From Clostridium sp. 'deep sea' (GTDB lineage: Bacteria > Bacillota > UBA994 > PWPR01), in contig NZ_CP063353.1 of NCBI RefSeq assembly GCF_014931565.1, positions 1,426,001 through 1,490,000 of the forward strand: 64,000 nucleotides of DNA. Direction: 5' to 3'. Of this stretch, positions 25,739 to 35,549 are shown in pieces (position 1 is the first letter of the stretch; each line of letters begins with the position of its first letter). The position numbers and the translations under genes were made by a program. Under the pieces are notes generated by a model. It ran no database searches and was not told the origin of the DNA. It was given only the letters and a program-made list of their open reading frames with translations.

Positions 25739-26983
25739 ATGAGCTACAAATACATTAACGGATACTTTGCTGCTACAGCTTGTATACGAAGTATTTTATC
25801 AAATAAAAACTACTTTGTTCCCAAACAAAACAGCACCTACAGCGAAAATTTGCTTTTTGGTATAGCTGGTGGCATAGGTATTGGTTATATTCTATGGAAC
25901 TATAAATCTAAAAATCGCAAACAATTATCTTTACATTTTCATAATCATTGGGGCAAAGAAATAAGAACAATGACTGAGTTAAGCAAAAGAATTGGTTTAG
26001 ATATAAATATTACAGAAACAACAAGCTCACGTAAGGCCTATAATAACCTTAGGGTTACTTTAGATAAAGGCGAAAATATTATAGTGTGGGTGGATCGTAA
26101 CAAATTGCCTTATAATTTTGAGCCCCTAGATAAATACGAAAAAACACCGCATCCTATAGTTATTACAGACTTTAATAAAGAAACTAACATAGTAACAGTA
26201 GATGATTTAGCTAAGGGTGGTTTTGAGTTAACCATGGACGAACTTAAAATTGCTCGCAGAAATATACCATCACTAAAAAACTGCTCTATGCAAATTAAAG
26301 GTTATAAACCAATAGAACTATTATCTAAGGCAGTTGTGCAAGGTATTGACGATTTTATAGAAAAAATAAGTACCACCTCTCAGTCTTTTTCTTTACCAGC
26401 CTTAAAAAAATGGGCTAAGCTTTTAGCATCACCCGCCAATAAAAAAAGCTGGTCAATTGTATTTGCAGATAATACTGACTTATTTACAACCCTAGCAAAA
26501 GTATATGAAAATACAACTTTATATTGTAAAGATGGTCATGGATTAAGATATATGTATGCTGATTTTTTAGATGAAGCTAGCTTATTGTTAAATATAACTA
26601 TCTTAAAAGAGATAGCCACGGTTTACAGAAAAGCTGGAGACCTCTGGGCTAAGTTTGCCAATACCTCATTTCCAGATACCGTAGCTCAGTTTAAACAAAC
26701 AAAGCAATTATTAATACAAAAACATAAAGCCTTAAATGAACTAGGTGAGGCTTCACATACAACCCTTAAAACATCATCAAAACAAATACAAGAGTTATAC
26801 AAAGAGTGTGCTAATAAATTTCCTTTAACTCGTAAACAAAAAATGGATTTATTCAACGAAATGGCGGTGGGCTTAATGGAGATTTATCAAGTTGAACTAA
26901 ATGCTGCTAACTTATTATTTAATACAATTAACGAAACAACCGTACAAGCATTTAGAGCTGAGTCAGTAGTAGCTGGAGTGTAA
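25739..26983 (+). CDS. BtrH N-terminal domain / DUF4872 protein
   Basis: 414 residues. The first ~190 residues resemble the papain-like BtrH_N domain: ACIRSIL with Cys15, FGIAGGIGIGYI, later IIVWVDRNKLPYNFEPL and HPIVITDFNKETNIVTVDDLAKGG (the usual His and Asp region). Residues ~200-400 match the helical DUF4872 domain. In butirosin biosynthesis BtrH transfers an acyl group from a carrier protein; here no carrier gene is near, so the substrate is unknown. The start has AAGGAG upstream. A second protein with a related fold is fused to AraC at 54017-55531. Confidence 0.75.
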   Translation: MSYKYINGYFAATACIRSILSNKNYFVPKQNSTYSENLLFGIAGGIGIGYILWNYKSKNRKQLSLHFHNHWGKEIRTMTELSKRIGLDINITETTSSRKAYNNLRVTLDKGENIIVWVDRNKLPYNFEPLDKYEKTPHPIVITDFNKETNIVTVDDLAKGGFELTMDELKIARRNIPSLKNCSMQIKGYKPIELLSKAVVQGIDDFIEKISTTSQSFSLPALKKWAKLLASPANKKSWSIVFADNTDLFTTLAKVYENTTLYCKDGHGLRYMYADFLDEASLLLNITILKEIATVYRKAGDLWAKFANTSFPDTVAQFKQTKQLLIQKHKALNELGEASHTTLKTSSKQIQELYKECANKFPLTRKQKMDLFNEMAVGLMEIYQVELNAANLLFNTINETTVQAFRAESVVAGV

Positions 26984-27013
26984 ATGTAGGTTTGGATTTA
27001 TAGGATTAAGGTA

Positions 27014-27817
27014 GGGAATCACCTCTGTGTGATTCCACTGTGGATACTTAGTCAACTCGTTTTAATCATTGTAACTTCCTGTTTATTTTTGTTTTATTTA
27101 TTGCGCAGCAACTGAACGGCACAGAGGCGCGTTCACTACTTTTAAACCATAAACATCAAACACTCTATGCTAATTAGTAGGAAATCACCTCTGTGTGATT
27201 CCACTGTGGATACCTTAGCCAACGCGTGTTTTAATTATTGTTAATTTACTGTTTATTTTTGGTTTTTATTTAATGCCCAGCAACTGAACAGCACAGAGGC
27301 GCGTTCACTACTTTTAAACCATAAACATCAAACACTCAATGCTAATTAGTAGGGAATCACCTCTGTGTGATTCCACTGTGGATACCTTAGCCAACGTGTG
27401 TTTTAAGCATTGCTACTTACTGTTTATTTCTGGTCTTTATTTAATGCGCAGCAACTGAACAGCACAGAGGCGCGTTTACTACTTTTAAACCATAAACATC
27501 AAACACTCTATGTTAATTAGTAGGGAATCACCTCTGTGTGATTCCACTGTGGATACTTAGTCAACGTGTTTTAATCATTGTTACTTACTGTTTATTTCTG
27601 GTTTTTATCTATTGCCCAGCGACTGAACGGCACAGAGGCGCATTCACTACTTTTAAACCATAAACATCAAACACTCAATGCTAATTAGTAGGAAATCACC
27701 TCTGTGTGATTCCACTGTGGATACCTTAGCGCGTGTTTTAATCATTGTTACTTACTGTTTATTTTTGATCTTTATTTAATGCGCAGCAACTGAACGGCAC
27801 AGAGGTGCGTTCACTAC
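27014..27817. repeat. Five tandem ~170-bp repeats with nested complementary arms
   Basis: Units start at 27014, 27180, 27352, 27523 and 27691 (lengths 166, 172, 171, 168 and a partial of ~127). Each begins with a hairpin GGAATCAC-ctctgt-GTGATTCC, and ends with GAACGGCACAGAGGCGCGTTC. The arm CCTCTGTG at the start can pair with CACAGAGG ~100 bases later, so each unit can fold as one long hairpin. Units differ by scattered changes. There is no open frame of note. The last unit runs into the stop of the following gene. Confidence 0.9.
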
Positions 27818-28954
27818 CTAATCCCTAGGTGGTCTAGGTCCGTAAAACTGATAATAATCAACCTTAATTCTACCATTGTACAGCTTACGTTTACGGTCTG
27901 CGTTTTTATTTATTACTTTTTCTAAGGTTGGGTCTGCGGTTAATATATAAAAAGACCAAGTTTTATTGCTCCAAAATAGTCTTTTTAGGTGTTCATCTAT
28001 TAGTAACAAATCTTCATCCGAGCCAATTCTTTCGCCGTAAGGCGGATTTGTTATTAAAACACCATATTCATCTGTAAAGTCTAAATCTTTTATGTCTTTT
28101 ACTTCAAAACAAATATCGTCTTCAACACCAGCTTCTATAGCGTTTTCTTTGGCTAACATTATCATACGTTCATCAAAATCTGTTGCTCGTATATCTAGCT
28201 TTACATCATGTTTTATATTAGAGTATGCCTCTTTACGGGCTGATGCCCAAATTTCTTTATTTATTACACCCCAAGCTTCTGCTGCAAATTTTCTATCTAA
28301 ACCAGGGGCAATATTACGAGCTAACATAGCTGCTTCAATAACAATTGTACCAGAGCCACACATGGGGTCTACTAATAATCGATCTTTATTCCAATAGCTT
28401 AACATTAACATACCAGCACAAAGAGTCTCTTTTAGGGGCGCTTCACCTGCCACTAATCTGTAGCCACGTTTATGTAAGCCTGCTCCACTTGTATCTAAAG
28501 TTATGGTAGCAACATCTTTCTCTAACGCCACCTCTATTACATATTCCGGGCCATTCTCTGGAAAGTATGTTTCATTAAGAGTCTCTTTTAAACTCTCTAT
28601 AATAGCCTTTTTAACAATTGCTTGACAGCTAGGAACATTATGCAGCTTAGATTTTAACGATTTGCCTTTTACAATAAACTTACCATTAGCAACTAAATAT
28701 TTTTTCCACTGTACTGCTTTAGTGCCCTGAAATAAATCCTCAAATGTTTTGGCTTTAAATTGCTTACAAAGTATTGTAACCCTTTCAGCAGTTCTTAAGT
28801 TAATATTAGTTTTTGCAATATCTTCAACACCTGCCTCTATGGTTATTCTACCATTTTCGGTGTTTAAAACTTGGTAACCCATAGCTTTCAATTCGCGTTT
28901 AGCAATTGCCTCTATACCAAACTCTGTTTTAATTAACAGCTTTATCTTATTCAT
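27818..28954 (-). CDS. THUMP-domain class I RNA methyltransferase (RlmL/YpsC type)
   Basis: 378 residues, the normal size for the Firmicute YpsC-like 23S rRNA methyltransferase. The N-terminal ~160 residues form a THUMP-type RNA-binding domain (LKAMGYQVLNTENGRITIE); the Rossmann part has DPMCGSGTIVIEAAMLARN, and the catalytic TNPPYGERIG. Known role: N2-guanosine methylation in 23S rRNA, using S-adenosylmethionine. The start has GGAGCG upstream. Its stop codon abuts the tandem repeats. Confidence 0.93.
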   Translation of the reverse strand: MNKIKLLIKTEFGIEAIAKRELKAMGYQVLNTENGRITIEAGVEDIAKTNINLRTAERVTILCKQFKAKTFEDLFQGTKAVQWKKYLVANGKFIVKGKSLKSKLHNVPSCQAIVKKAIIESLKETLNETYFPENGPEYVIEVALEKDVATITLDTSGAGLHKRGYRLVAGEAPLKETLCAGMLMLSYWNKDRLLVDPMCGSGTIVIEAAMLARNIAPGLDRKFAAEAWGVINKEIWASARKEAYSNIKHDVKLDIRATDFDERMIMLAKENAIEAGVEDDICFEVKDIKDLDFTDEYGVLITNPPYGERIGSDEDLLLIDEHLKRLFWSNKTWSFYILTADPTLEKVINKNADRKRKLYNGRIKVDYYQFYGPRPPRD

Positions 28955-29223
28955 TATTTAATCGCTCCATTTATTTAACTTTATATTATAGTATTATTAA
29001 AAGCCAGCGTTTCTATTATGGCAAATATTTTGCTTAACTACAAGGGAATATTTTATTATTGTAACGTACTTATTTTATCTGTAACTGGTTTCACTATTTT
29101 TGTAAGGATAATAATTTTATCCCTCTAAATTTAAATAAGAATTGCTACTTAAAAATAGAAGAATCACCAAAAAAATAAGTGAACATAAAGTCCACCATCA
29201 TATAATTTATATCCACTATTATC

Positions 29224-29715
29224 TTATTGTATCTTATTCCACTGTTGTTTAGTGAGTATCATATAATCATTTTGGGGTTTAAATCCTAATTGCTTTAAGG
29301 GAGTAATTTGCTCTGTCCACTCTAGAGGATTTCTGGTTTCTACTGCTTCTACAGCTAATTCTTTAAAAGCATAAGTAATTATCTCCCTTAAAGCCTCAAC
29401 TGATTCATTATCTTGAATATATTTAGGAATGAAACCATGCCCTAAATCTACATGTTTATTTTCATCAATTTTATTAAAGCTAATAAAACCAATAAACTTA
29501 TTATCGTTTTTACGGCATATTGCATAATATTTTTCAGAACTAGTAAAGAATTTTACTACTTCAGTACAACCATTCAAATCGGTAGGCCATTTTTCCCAAG
29601 AGTCAAATCCTTTACCTGTTTTGTAAATGGCAAACTCTTGTATACCCTCTCCATCATTCTCGTTAAATCTTCTTATATTAAGTCTTTTTGTACTCAAACT
29701 AGCATTTTTAATCAT
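29224..29715 (-). CDS. GNAT family N-acetyltransferase
   Basis: 163 residues from the ATG at 29715, six bases after GGAGG. The N-terminus LSTKRLNIRRFNENDGEGI and NKFIGFISFNKIDENKHVDLGHGFIPKYIQDNESVEALREIITYAF are typical of RimJ/RimL-like acetyltransferases (outline). Uses acetyl-CoA to acetylate an amine; substrate unknown. The gene is flanked on both sides by short similar stretches (ATAAAGYCCACCA at about 29188 and 29868). Confidence 0.85.
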   Translation of the reverse strand: MIKNASLSTKRLNIRRFNENDGEGIQEFAIYKTGKGFDSWEKWPTDLNGCTEVVKFFTSSEKYYAICRKNDNKFIGFISFNKIDENKHVDLGHGFIPKYIQDNESVEALREIITYAFKELAVEAVETRNPLEWTEQITPLKQLGFKPQNDYMILTKQQWNKIQ

Positions 29716-29903
29716 AATATCCTCCATAATAACCTCAATGAAAACATACGTTCTCCACATCAATAATAGCATAGTATTAATATTAACTGCTAGTGTTTTC
29801 CAAATAAAGTTATTAAATTTTAAAGCCTGACCCCATTTTTTATTAAAAAATAAATGGCAGACATAAAGCCCACCACTTATAATATATTTAACTATTTTTA
29901 TTA

Positions 29904-31343
29904 CTACTCGTGTATTCCTACCTCTATATCTCGTAAACGTATTGGAGCTGCTCCGTGACCTACGTTAGCAATCTGTACTGGTTCACCTTTGGCACAGCTT
30001 GGTCTACCCCAGCAGTGCCACTCATCTGCATTACCGATGGCGTCGCAAGAGTTCCAAAAATGGGGAGTTAAATCGGTGTAGGCATTGTTTTTTAGCATTC
30101 CAACAATTTCACCGTCTTTAATTTTGTAGCCAATTTCACAACCAAAGTGAAAATTCATACGTTTATCATCTAAACTCCAGCTTTTGCTTACATCTAAAAA
30201 TACACCATCATTGGTATCTTTTATTATTTCATCAAGTGACCAGTCACTTGGCTCTATGCAAATATTGGTCATACGAATAAGTGGAATATGTGACCAACCA
30301 TCGGCTAACATTGCTCCATTACTATTTAATCCAAACCTTGGAGCTGTTTCGCGAGATGTTGTGTAATTATAAAAAATTCCATCTTTAATAATTGGGGTGT
30401 TTTGGGCTTTAATACCCTCATCATCATAACCATAAGTACCTAATCCACCTGCTACGGTGGCATCCATGTTTATGTTAACAATCTCCGAGCCATAACGAGT
30501 TTTGCGCCAATCTTCGGGGTTTAAAAAGCTGGTACCAGCAAAGGTTGCTTCACTTCCCAAAGCTCTATCGAGCTCTGTGGGGTGACCACACGACTCATGT
30601 AATTGTAAAGCTACCATAGAGCTTCCTAAAATAAGGCTGGTTTTTTCATGAGGACAAGACTCAGCACTTAGCAACTGTACTGCCTCATTACCCAATGTTT
30701 TGGCCTTTTCCTTAAAGTTCATTTGCTCTAGTAACTCCCAGCCACCTGTGCCATGATCTCGAAAGTGTCGTTTTTCAGCCTGACCGTCGGCTGTTGCCAC
30801 TACATCCATTCTGCCACCAGTTTGGTAATTAGTTTGGTAAATATAGGAGTTATCTGTACTGGCAAAATGCTTTTCATCTTTAAAAAATCTTAAAAAACCA
30901 CTATTAACTCTTATTGCAGGGTCTACTTTGGCCTCTGCTAAAGCATCTAGTAAAAACTCAGCTTTTTCTTCTGTTTTCATTAAAAAAGGGTCGATTTTTA
31001 CTGGTGTATGATACTCTGTATCTATAGATGGAGCCTCAGACCACATTATAGGATTTTTATTTACAGCATTACTAGCTTTGGCAATTGCTAATGCCTCGTT
31101 AATAGCTTTTGGTAAAATCTGCTCAATTTCACTCTCTTCACTTACGGGCAAACCAGCAAAACCCCAGCCGTTTTTATATAAAATACGCACACCTACACCT
31201 TGGTTGCTGCTGTTTACCATGCCTGTAATAGACTCATCCGAAACATTAATGCGCTCTAGGTTTCGGCGAGTAAAACGAATATCTGCATATGAGGCACCAA
31301 GTTGTTTAGCCAATTCAATACCCTGTTTTAGTTCTTGTTTCAT
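29904..31343 (-). CDS. tldD: TldD metalloprotease
   Basis: 479 residues, usual length. The zinc site HESCGHPTE (HExxxH) is seen in the middle of the protein, and the C-terminal Cys needed in E. coli TldD has a counterpart in WGRPSCAKGEPV. It follows tldE by 14 bases on the same strand. Known role: TldD and TldE form a heterodimer that cleaves unfolded or RiPP peptides; TldD carries the catalytic zinc. Possible clients in this window are small secreted peptides but no direct link is seen. Confidence 0.93.
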   Translation of the reverse strand: MKQELKQGIELAKQLGASYADIRFTRRNLERINVSDESITGMVNSSNQGVGVRILYKNGWGFAGLPVSEESEIEQILPKAINEALAIAKASNAVNKNPIMWSEAPSIDTEYHTPVKIDPFLMKTEEKAEFLLDALAEAKVDPAIRVNSGFLRFFKDEKHFASTDNSYIYQTNYQTGGRMDVVATADGQAEKRHFRDHGTGGWELLEQMNFKEKAKTLGNEAVQLLSAESCPHEKTSLILGSSMVALQLHESCGHPTELDRALGSEATFAGTSFLNPEDWRKTRYGSEIVNINMDATVAGGLGTYGYDDEGIKAQNTPIIKDGIFYNYTTSRETAPRFGLNSNGAMLADGWSHIPLIRMTNICIEPSDWSLDEIIKDTNDGVFLDVSKSWSLDDKRMNFHFGCEIGYKIKDGEIVGMLKNNAYTDLTPHFWNSCDAIGNADEWHCWGRPSCAKGEPVQIANVGHGAAPIRLRDIEVGIHE

Positions 31344-31357
31344 TATGTCACCCCCAC

Positions 31358-32689
31358 CTAAAATGTAGTTGTTCCTGATATATTAAAGTCCTTAACCAAT
31401 AATGATGGCAATAGCGAAATAAAACTACTCCACCAGTCTCGTACAGGTCGAGCATCGTTACCAATAGCTACTATATTATTTAAGGTATCTATAACACTTT
31501 GAGTAAATCTTACGTTATTAATACGTTGCTTTATTTTTCCATCTTCTATCCACATTGTACCGTCACGTGAGGTTCCAGTAGCTACTACACGATATGGCTC
31601 TGGGCAAGAGGTGTAATGGAATCTATTTATGATTATACCTCTCTCAATTTTTTTAATCATTTGAGATATGTTAGAAGTACCATTGTTCATTACCATAAAG
31701 GCAGGAGCACAGCCATATCCACCTGCATGACCAGTTAAAGGTTTATTGTATTGGTAGGCAGTAGCTGAATCATAAACAGCTCCTTTAGCTACCCCCTGCT
31801 CAATAAGAGGAACTACTTTTCGAATAACACCTTCGTTATCAAAAGGTAAATGAGGAGAGAACTCATGGTGTGCGTTATCTGTAATAGTGATTCTTGAATC
31901 TACAATTTGTTTATTCATGTTTTTGCTTAAATAGCTCCGCTTTTGCTCTACAGCTTGTCCGTTAAAAGCATGCATGGCCATAAATCTTAATAAATCTCCA
32001 ACAGCAATAGGCTCTAATAAAACTGTATATTTACCAGCCTCTATTTGTAGTGGATTATTACATACTAAAGACTTCGCTGCAGCCAATTCCGCCAACTGAA
32101 GTGGCGTAAAATTACTTATACTGGTAATTACTTGGTCAGCATAACCAGTACAGTTTCCGTTATTCATTATGTTTCTAAAAAAACCATGGGCATATGGAGT
32201 ATACTCGTTAAGTCCTAAAGAGTTCATAACTAGCATTTGCCCTGTATTAATAGAAAACGTACCAGAAGCCTCCAGGTTTTGACTTAAAGCATAATCTATA
32301 ACTTGTCCAATTACCTCTGCTCTTTTTTGAGCTGTAAAATTCACTAACTCATTGTCTAAATTTTTTTGTACACTCTGTTCTTCTTGTTTGGGAAAAGACA
32401 CAAAAGCCTTGTTGGGGGGTTGCATTTTAGCAATAGTTATCGCCTGATTAAGGGCATTTTCAACTTTATGCCACTTAGAAATATCGCTAACTGTAATACT
32501 ACCTATTTGTTTACCAATTGCTACTTTAATTTGGGCAGACACAGTATGACGAACTAAATTTTGATGTATATAGTTTTCATTAAATCTACTAAATGCCTCA
32601 TTATTTAGTTGAATATTAACTTGAGTTTGCTCTGCCTGTGAAGTTTTAATTATCTTTTTAGCTATCTGCTGTAAATCGTTGATATTCAA
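31358..32689 (-). CDS. pmbA: TldE/PmbA protease partner
   Basis: About 443 residues. PmbA/TldE family with LSKNMNKQIVDSRITITDNA, PFDNEGVIRKVVPLIEQGV and TGHAGGYG in the C-terminal half. No HExxxH zinc motif, as expected for the non-catalytic TldE partner. The start is most likely the TTG at 32689, six bases after GAGGTG; the alternative GTG at 32698 lies within that binding site. Forms a heterodimer with the following TldD. Confidence 0.88.
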   Translation of the reverse strand: MNINDLQQIAKKIIKTSQAEQTQVNIQLNNEAFSRFNENYIHQNLVRHTVSAQIKVAIGKQIGSITVSDISKWHKVENALNQAITIAKMQPPNKAFVSFPKQEEQSVQKNLDNELVNFTAQKRAEVIGQVIDYALSQNLEASGTFSINTGQMLVMNSLGLNEYTPYAHGFFRNIMNNGNCTGYADQVITSISNFTPLQLAELAAAKSLVCNNPLQIEAGKYTVLLEPIAVGDLLRFMAMHAFNGQAVEQKRSYLSKNMNKQIVDSRITITDNAHHEFSPHLPFDNEGVIRKVVPLIEQGVAKGAVYDSATAYQYNKPLTGHAGGYGCAPAFMVMNNGTSNISQMIKKIERGIIINRFHYTSCPEPYRVVATGTSRDGTMWIEDGKIKQRINNVRFTQSVIDTLNNIVAIGNDARPVRDWWSSFISLLPSLLVKDFNISGTTTF

Positions 32690-32773
32690 GCAACTCACCT
32701 CACTTTAGGTTATGAAATTAGTATTTCGTGGCGCGAAGCAATTTTCCTGCTTAAATTGTTGAGTTTATTTATA

Positions 32774-32810
32774 ATTCCAACCAATGGGGACTGTCCCCAT
32801 TGGCTGGAAT
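32774..32810. repeat. REP-like palindrome GGGGAC-tgt-CCCC
   Basis: ATTCCAACCAATGGGGACTG and its near mirror form a ~17-bp stem with one mismatch. Palindromes of this type (GGGGACNGTCCCC core) are often REP sequences linked to REP-associated tyrosine transposases. It lies between the TldE and small-protein genes. No transposase is near. Confidence 0.6.
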
Positions 32811-32857
32811 CAGGAACTTATAACAGTTATTATCGTCGAAATTAGGAGGTGATGCAT

Positions 32858-33124
32858 ATGAAAAATAAAATTTTAGTCTCTCTTATATTAGCGTTACTCT
32901 TTGTTGTGGTAGGTTTTACATATAACTGCAATACTAATTTTAATAATAACCAAGTAATTAAAAAGACTGATAGTATTATTAATAGTGTTACACAACAAGT
33001 GTTAACAATTGAGCAACAAGTTAACTATAAGTTTACCGGTTATTCTCCAGGTTATCTACTTTGGATTATACCTAGTGATATAAATGTAGAGCAACTGGTA
33101 GAGAAGGTTCGAATAGATGACTAA
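32858..33124 (+). CDS. Small secreted or membrane-anchored hypothetical protein
   Basis: 88 residues from the ATG at 32858, seven bases after AGGAGGT (three further ATGs nearby lack that spacing). A hydrophobic N-terminal segment (residues 4-22) could be a signal anchor; there is no lipobox, but Cys25 follows the segment. The rest is mixed (TDSIINSVTQQVLTIEQQVNYKFTGYSPGYLLWIIPSD). I do not recognise it. It is divergent from tldE/tldD. Confidence 0.6.
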   Translation: MKNKILVSLILALLFVVVGFTYNCNTNFNNNQVIKKTDSIINSVTQQVLTIEQQVNYKFTGYSPGYLLWIIPSDINVEQLVEKVRIDD

Positions 33125-33291
33125 GCATTTGGTAATGGTATCTTGTATTATATCTTCTTTTAATAATAGTTTCTAAAAACCTTAATGTATTATTTTTTAT
33201 CAATTTATATATTTTTTACAATTACTATTGACAACAGCAAACCATAAATATACATTTAAGGTAGTCAAAAAGCTAAATAGGAGTGGTTTAA

Positions 33292-33465
33292 ATGATTAAA
33301 AAGAAACTAGGGAGACCAACAAATAATCCAAAGCCTTATCGTATTGCTGTAAGACTCGATGAAGAAAGCAAACAAATATTAGACCAGTACTGCGAACAAG
33401 AGCAGGTTTATCAAATGGAGGCCGCAAGGCGAGGAATTAAAAAGTTAAAAGAGGATTTAAAATAA
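33292..33465 (+). CDS. Small ribbon-helix-helix-like protein (57 residues)
   Basis: MIKKKLGRPTNNPK then YRIAVRLDEESKQILDQYCEQ and MEAARRGIKKLKEDL: a beta strand followed by two helices, the plan of a ribbon-helix-helix DNA-binding protein. The N-terminal KLGRPTNNPK tail is common in such small mobile-element-linked proteins. AGGAG lies upstream. It sits just left of the IS110/CRISPR region and may belong to that mobile segment. Confidence 0.65.
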   Translation: MIKKKLGRPTNNPKPYRIAVRLDEESKQILDQYCEQEQVYQMEAARRGIKKLKEDLK

Positions 33466-33651
33466 TTAAAATGGTGATCTTGACAAGGTTCACACCTCTT
33501 CAATAACCCAAAAAAACTAAGTAGATAGAATTTTTTTAGTACATGGTGGTAATTCAAACAGGAAAACTAAGGGGAAAATTTACTACCTATATTATTAGAT
33601 TTTACATAAAACTATTGAGATTTACTAAGCAAAACGGTAACTATTTGTAGG

Positions 33652-33670
33652 GGCTGACCTCGTGTCAGCC
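33652..33670. repeat. Short REP-like hairpin GGCTGAC/GTCAGCC
   Basis: GGCTGAC-ctcgt-GTCAGCC, 7-bp perfect stem, within GTAGGGGCTGACCTCGTGTC. A common type of bacterial interspersed palindrome. Confidence 0.55.
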
Positions 33671-33713
33671 TATTTTATTTTAAACACGAAAAAAAGATTG
33701 CTTTTTTGGGGTT

Positions 33714-33746
33714 TTAATATGCGGTCGGGAGAACCCCGACCCTACA
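33714..33746. repeat. REP-like hairpin GGTCGGG/CCCGACC, copy 1
   Basis: GGTCGGG-agaac-CCCGACC with TTAATATGC before and CTAC after. An identical copy with the same flanks is at 38089-38120, outside the second IS110 copy. Confidence 0.75.
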
Positions 33747-33930
33747 GATATTTAGCTGTGATAATGTAGTTTAAGGTTTAAAAATTATACACTAAGCTAA
33801 AACATAAGTTTTTTTGGTTGACCACTAAGACTAACTATGTTAAGTCAAGTGTTAAATTAAAATAATTTTGAACACGCACTCAAATAAGAGTAGATTTCTA
33901 CTCTTATTTTTTATATAGTATTTTAGTTTC

Positions 33931-35110
33931 CTAACTAGCTTTAAATATTACATTATTTCTAAGCAAGTGATATATTACTCTAATTAATTTTCTTGCAACA
34001 TGAGATAGAGCAACGAAATAATGCTTACCCTCATTTAGTTTTTTATTGAGATAATCTTTAAACACTGAATCATACATAGCTACTGATCTAGCAGCACTAA
34101 TTAAAGCTGCTCTAAGATAAGTTGAACCTCGCTTAACCATCTTGCCATTACCTTTGAATTTTCCAGATTGCTTAGTTGAAGGATCTAAACCAGCATAGGC
34201 CAAAAGTTTAGAAGGTGAACTAAAGTTATGAATTGAGCCTATCTCAGATAATATGATAGAGCCATACACAATTGAGATCCCTGGTATTGAGAGTATTGGT
34301 GAATCAAGCTCTGTCATCATGACTTTAATTTCCTGCTCGATATTCTTTATTCTTTTCTGACATGCTTGTACTTCTTCTATGCTATATACTAAGTCCAGCT
34401 CATGCGACTTACAAACTACACCAATAGAGTTTTGAGCTAGTTTTTTTATTTTTATAGCTGTATCTTTGGTATATTTCCCATTAGAATTTTTTGTTAATAT
34501 ATTAGTTAACTTAGTGAGGTGTGCTTTTTTTAGAGACTCAGCAGATGGGTATTCCTTTAGTGCTTCATACATTGATTTTTGGTGTATTGAAGGGAAATTT
34601 TGCTTTAGTTCTGGAAAGGTACAGCTGAGGATTCTTGTAATAGATATTTTATGAGAACTGCATATTTTTACCCAACGAGTTCTTATTCTTGTTAGAGATT
34701 TAATCTCGTTTATATGGTATGATATTGGTGTAGGGCTTGTGGTCTTCAGTGTGCAATATTTTGGCAATCATTTTTGCGTCTATCTTATCTGTTTTTGTTT
34801 TGCGAAGGGTCTGAGCTTTTCGATATAGGTTAGTGCTGAGTGGGTTTAGTACTACTAAGTTAAAGCCCTTTTCATACAGGTAGTTACGTATATTATTGCT
34901 ATAATGCCCTGTAGACTCAAGTCCAATTTTTATCTTGCTCTTATTTACCTTTGGTATCTTGGATAATAGTTTTTCAAACCCAGCTTTATTATTGGCTATT
35001 GTAAATACTTCTTCTATTACTTCACCCTCAGAGTTAACAATAAAACAGTCATGTTTTGTACTCGCTACATCAATTCCTACATAGATCATTAATTGACCTT
35101 CTCCTTTCAT
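33931..35110 (-). pseudogene. IS110-family transposase, frameshifted (copy 1)
   Basis: The N-terminal half (MIYVGIDVASTKHDCFIV, RuvC-like DEDD domain with LESTGHYSNNIRNYL and KTDKIDAKMIAKIL) is in one frame and the C-terminal half (SIPGISIVYGSIILSEIG, KLLAYAGLDPSTKQSGKF, RGSTYLRAALISAARS; Transposase_20 domain with the catalytic Ser region) in another. Compared with copy 2, two G are missing near 34728 (ATTGGTG against ATTGGGGTG). Otherwise complete, about 392 residues. Likely inactive unless the frameshift is rescued. Confidence 0.85.
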
Positions 35111-35335
35111 TGATGCTGTTATTCCATCAGCTTTATGTTCTATATCCTTGCTAGAGATAAAACGTCTATGCGTTATCTAACTAATTAATAGTTGTAACAT
35201 AAAGCTGTGGTTATGGTCTTTGTGAAATAGTCTAAGCTATAGAACACAAGTAATAATCCACAGCATCTGTTACTTTGATTATACGCTATATTTCTAATAG
35301 CTTAACCACTCTTTTATTATACAAGAACGCTAAGG
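35111..35335 (-). ncRNA. Candidate IS110 bridge RNA region, copy 1
   Basis: The ~220-base non-coding left end upstream of the transposase is nearly identical in the two copies although it has no open frame. In the IS110 subgroup the bridge RNA that guides target choice is encoded here. Short foldable stretches are seen (for example AGATGCTGTGGATTATT with AATAATCCACAGCATCT nearby in loop-like order). A 9-base match TTAACCACT (35302-35310) is shared with the target flank TTAACC(A/G)CT. Prediction only. Confidence 0.4.
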
Positions 35336-35549
35336 ACACGAAGAGAAGATTGTTTTAATATGGTTTTGCTTTTTAAAATGTGAACTTAATATTGTAAGTA
35401 TATTTTTCGTGATTCTAAGCTTTGAGGTTTAAACATGAGAATTACAGGGTTAAAACATAAGTTTTTTGATTAACCGCTAAGAACGCTAAGAATACGAAGA
35501 TAAAGATTGGTTTATTTTGGGGTTTTTATATTTAAAATGTTGGTTAGTA
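35336..35549. repeat. Host dispersed repeat flanking the IS110 copies
   Basis: No gene. Contains AACGCTAAGGACACGAAGAGAAGATTG directly after copy 1 (in pieces of under 20 bases: AACGCTAAGGACACG, AAGAGAAGATTG) and, at about 35460-35510, an uninterrupted relative GATTAACCGCTAAGAACGC followed by TAAGAATACGAAG. Similar runs lie at 33660-33829, 36400-36536 and 38031-38060. The IS110 copies appear to have inserted into copies of this repeat. Confidence 0.6.

Larger units (their letters stand above)
33466..33829. other. Intergenic region with REP-like palindromes and host repeat
   Basis: No gene. It carries the palindromes at 33652-33670 and 33714-33746 and a stretch (about 33660-33829) of AAACAC...AAAAGATTG and ACATAAGTTTTTTTGGTTGACC, part of a dispersed host repeat that also occurs at 35400-35520 and 36400-36536, where the IS110 copies are inserted. 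Confidence 0.6.
33830..35335 (-). mobile_element. IS110-family insertion sequence, copy 1
   Basis: About 1.5 kb. Bounds were drawn by comparing with copy 2 (36537-38030): both copies start at ACTAACTATGTTAAG and end at TTATTATACAAG (plus strand). On the transposase strand the left junction is AGCGTT-CT-TGTATAAT and the right junction is GTTAGT-CT-TAGTGG, so a CT core is shared, as known for IS621. No long terminal inverted repeats, as usual for this family. Encodes one DEDD/Transposase_20 protein, broken here. Confidence 0.85.

Noticed and set aside
27014-27817. CRISPR array
   Set aside because: The units are ~170 bases, similar over their whole length, and have no unique spacers.
29160-29880. 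Target-site duplication around the GNAT gene at 29224
   Set aside because: The short ATAAAGYCCACCA similarity at both sides is too weak and too long-spaced to claim a mobile unit.
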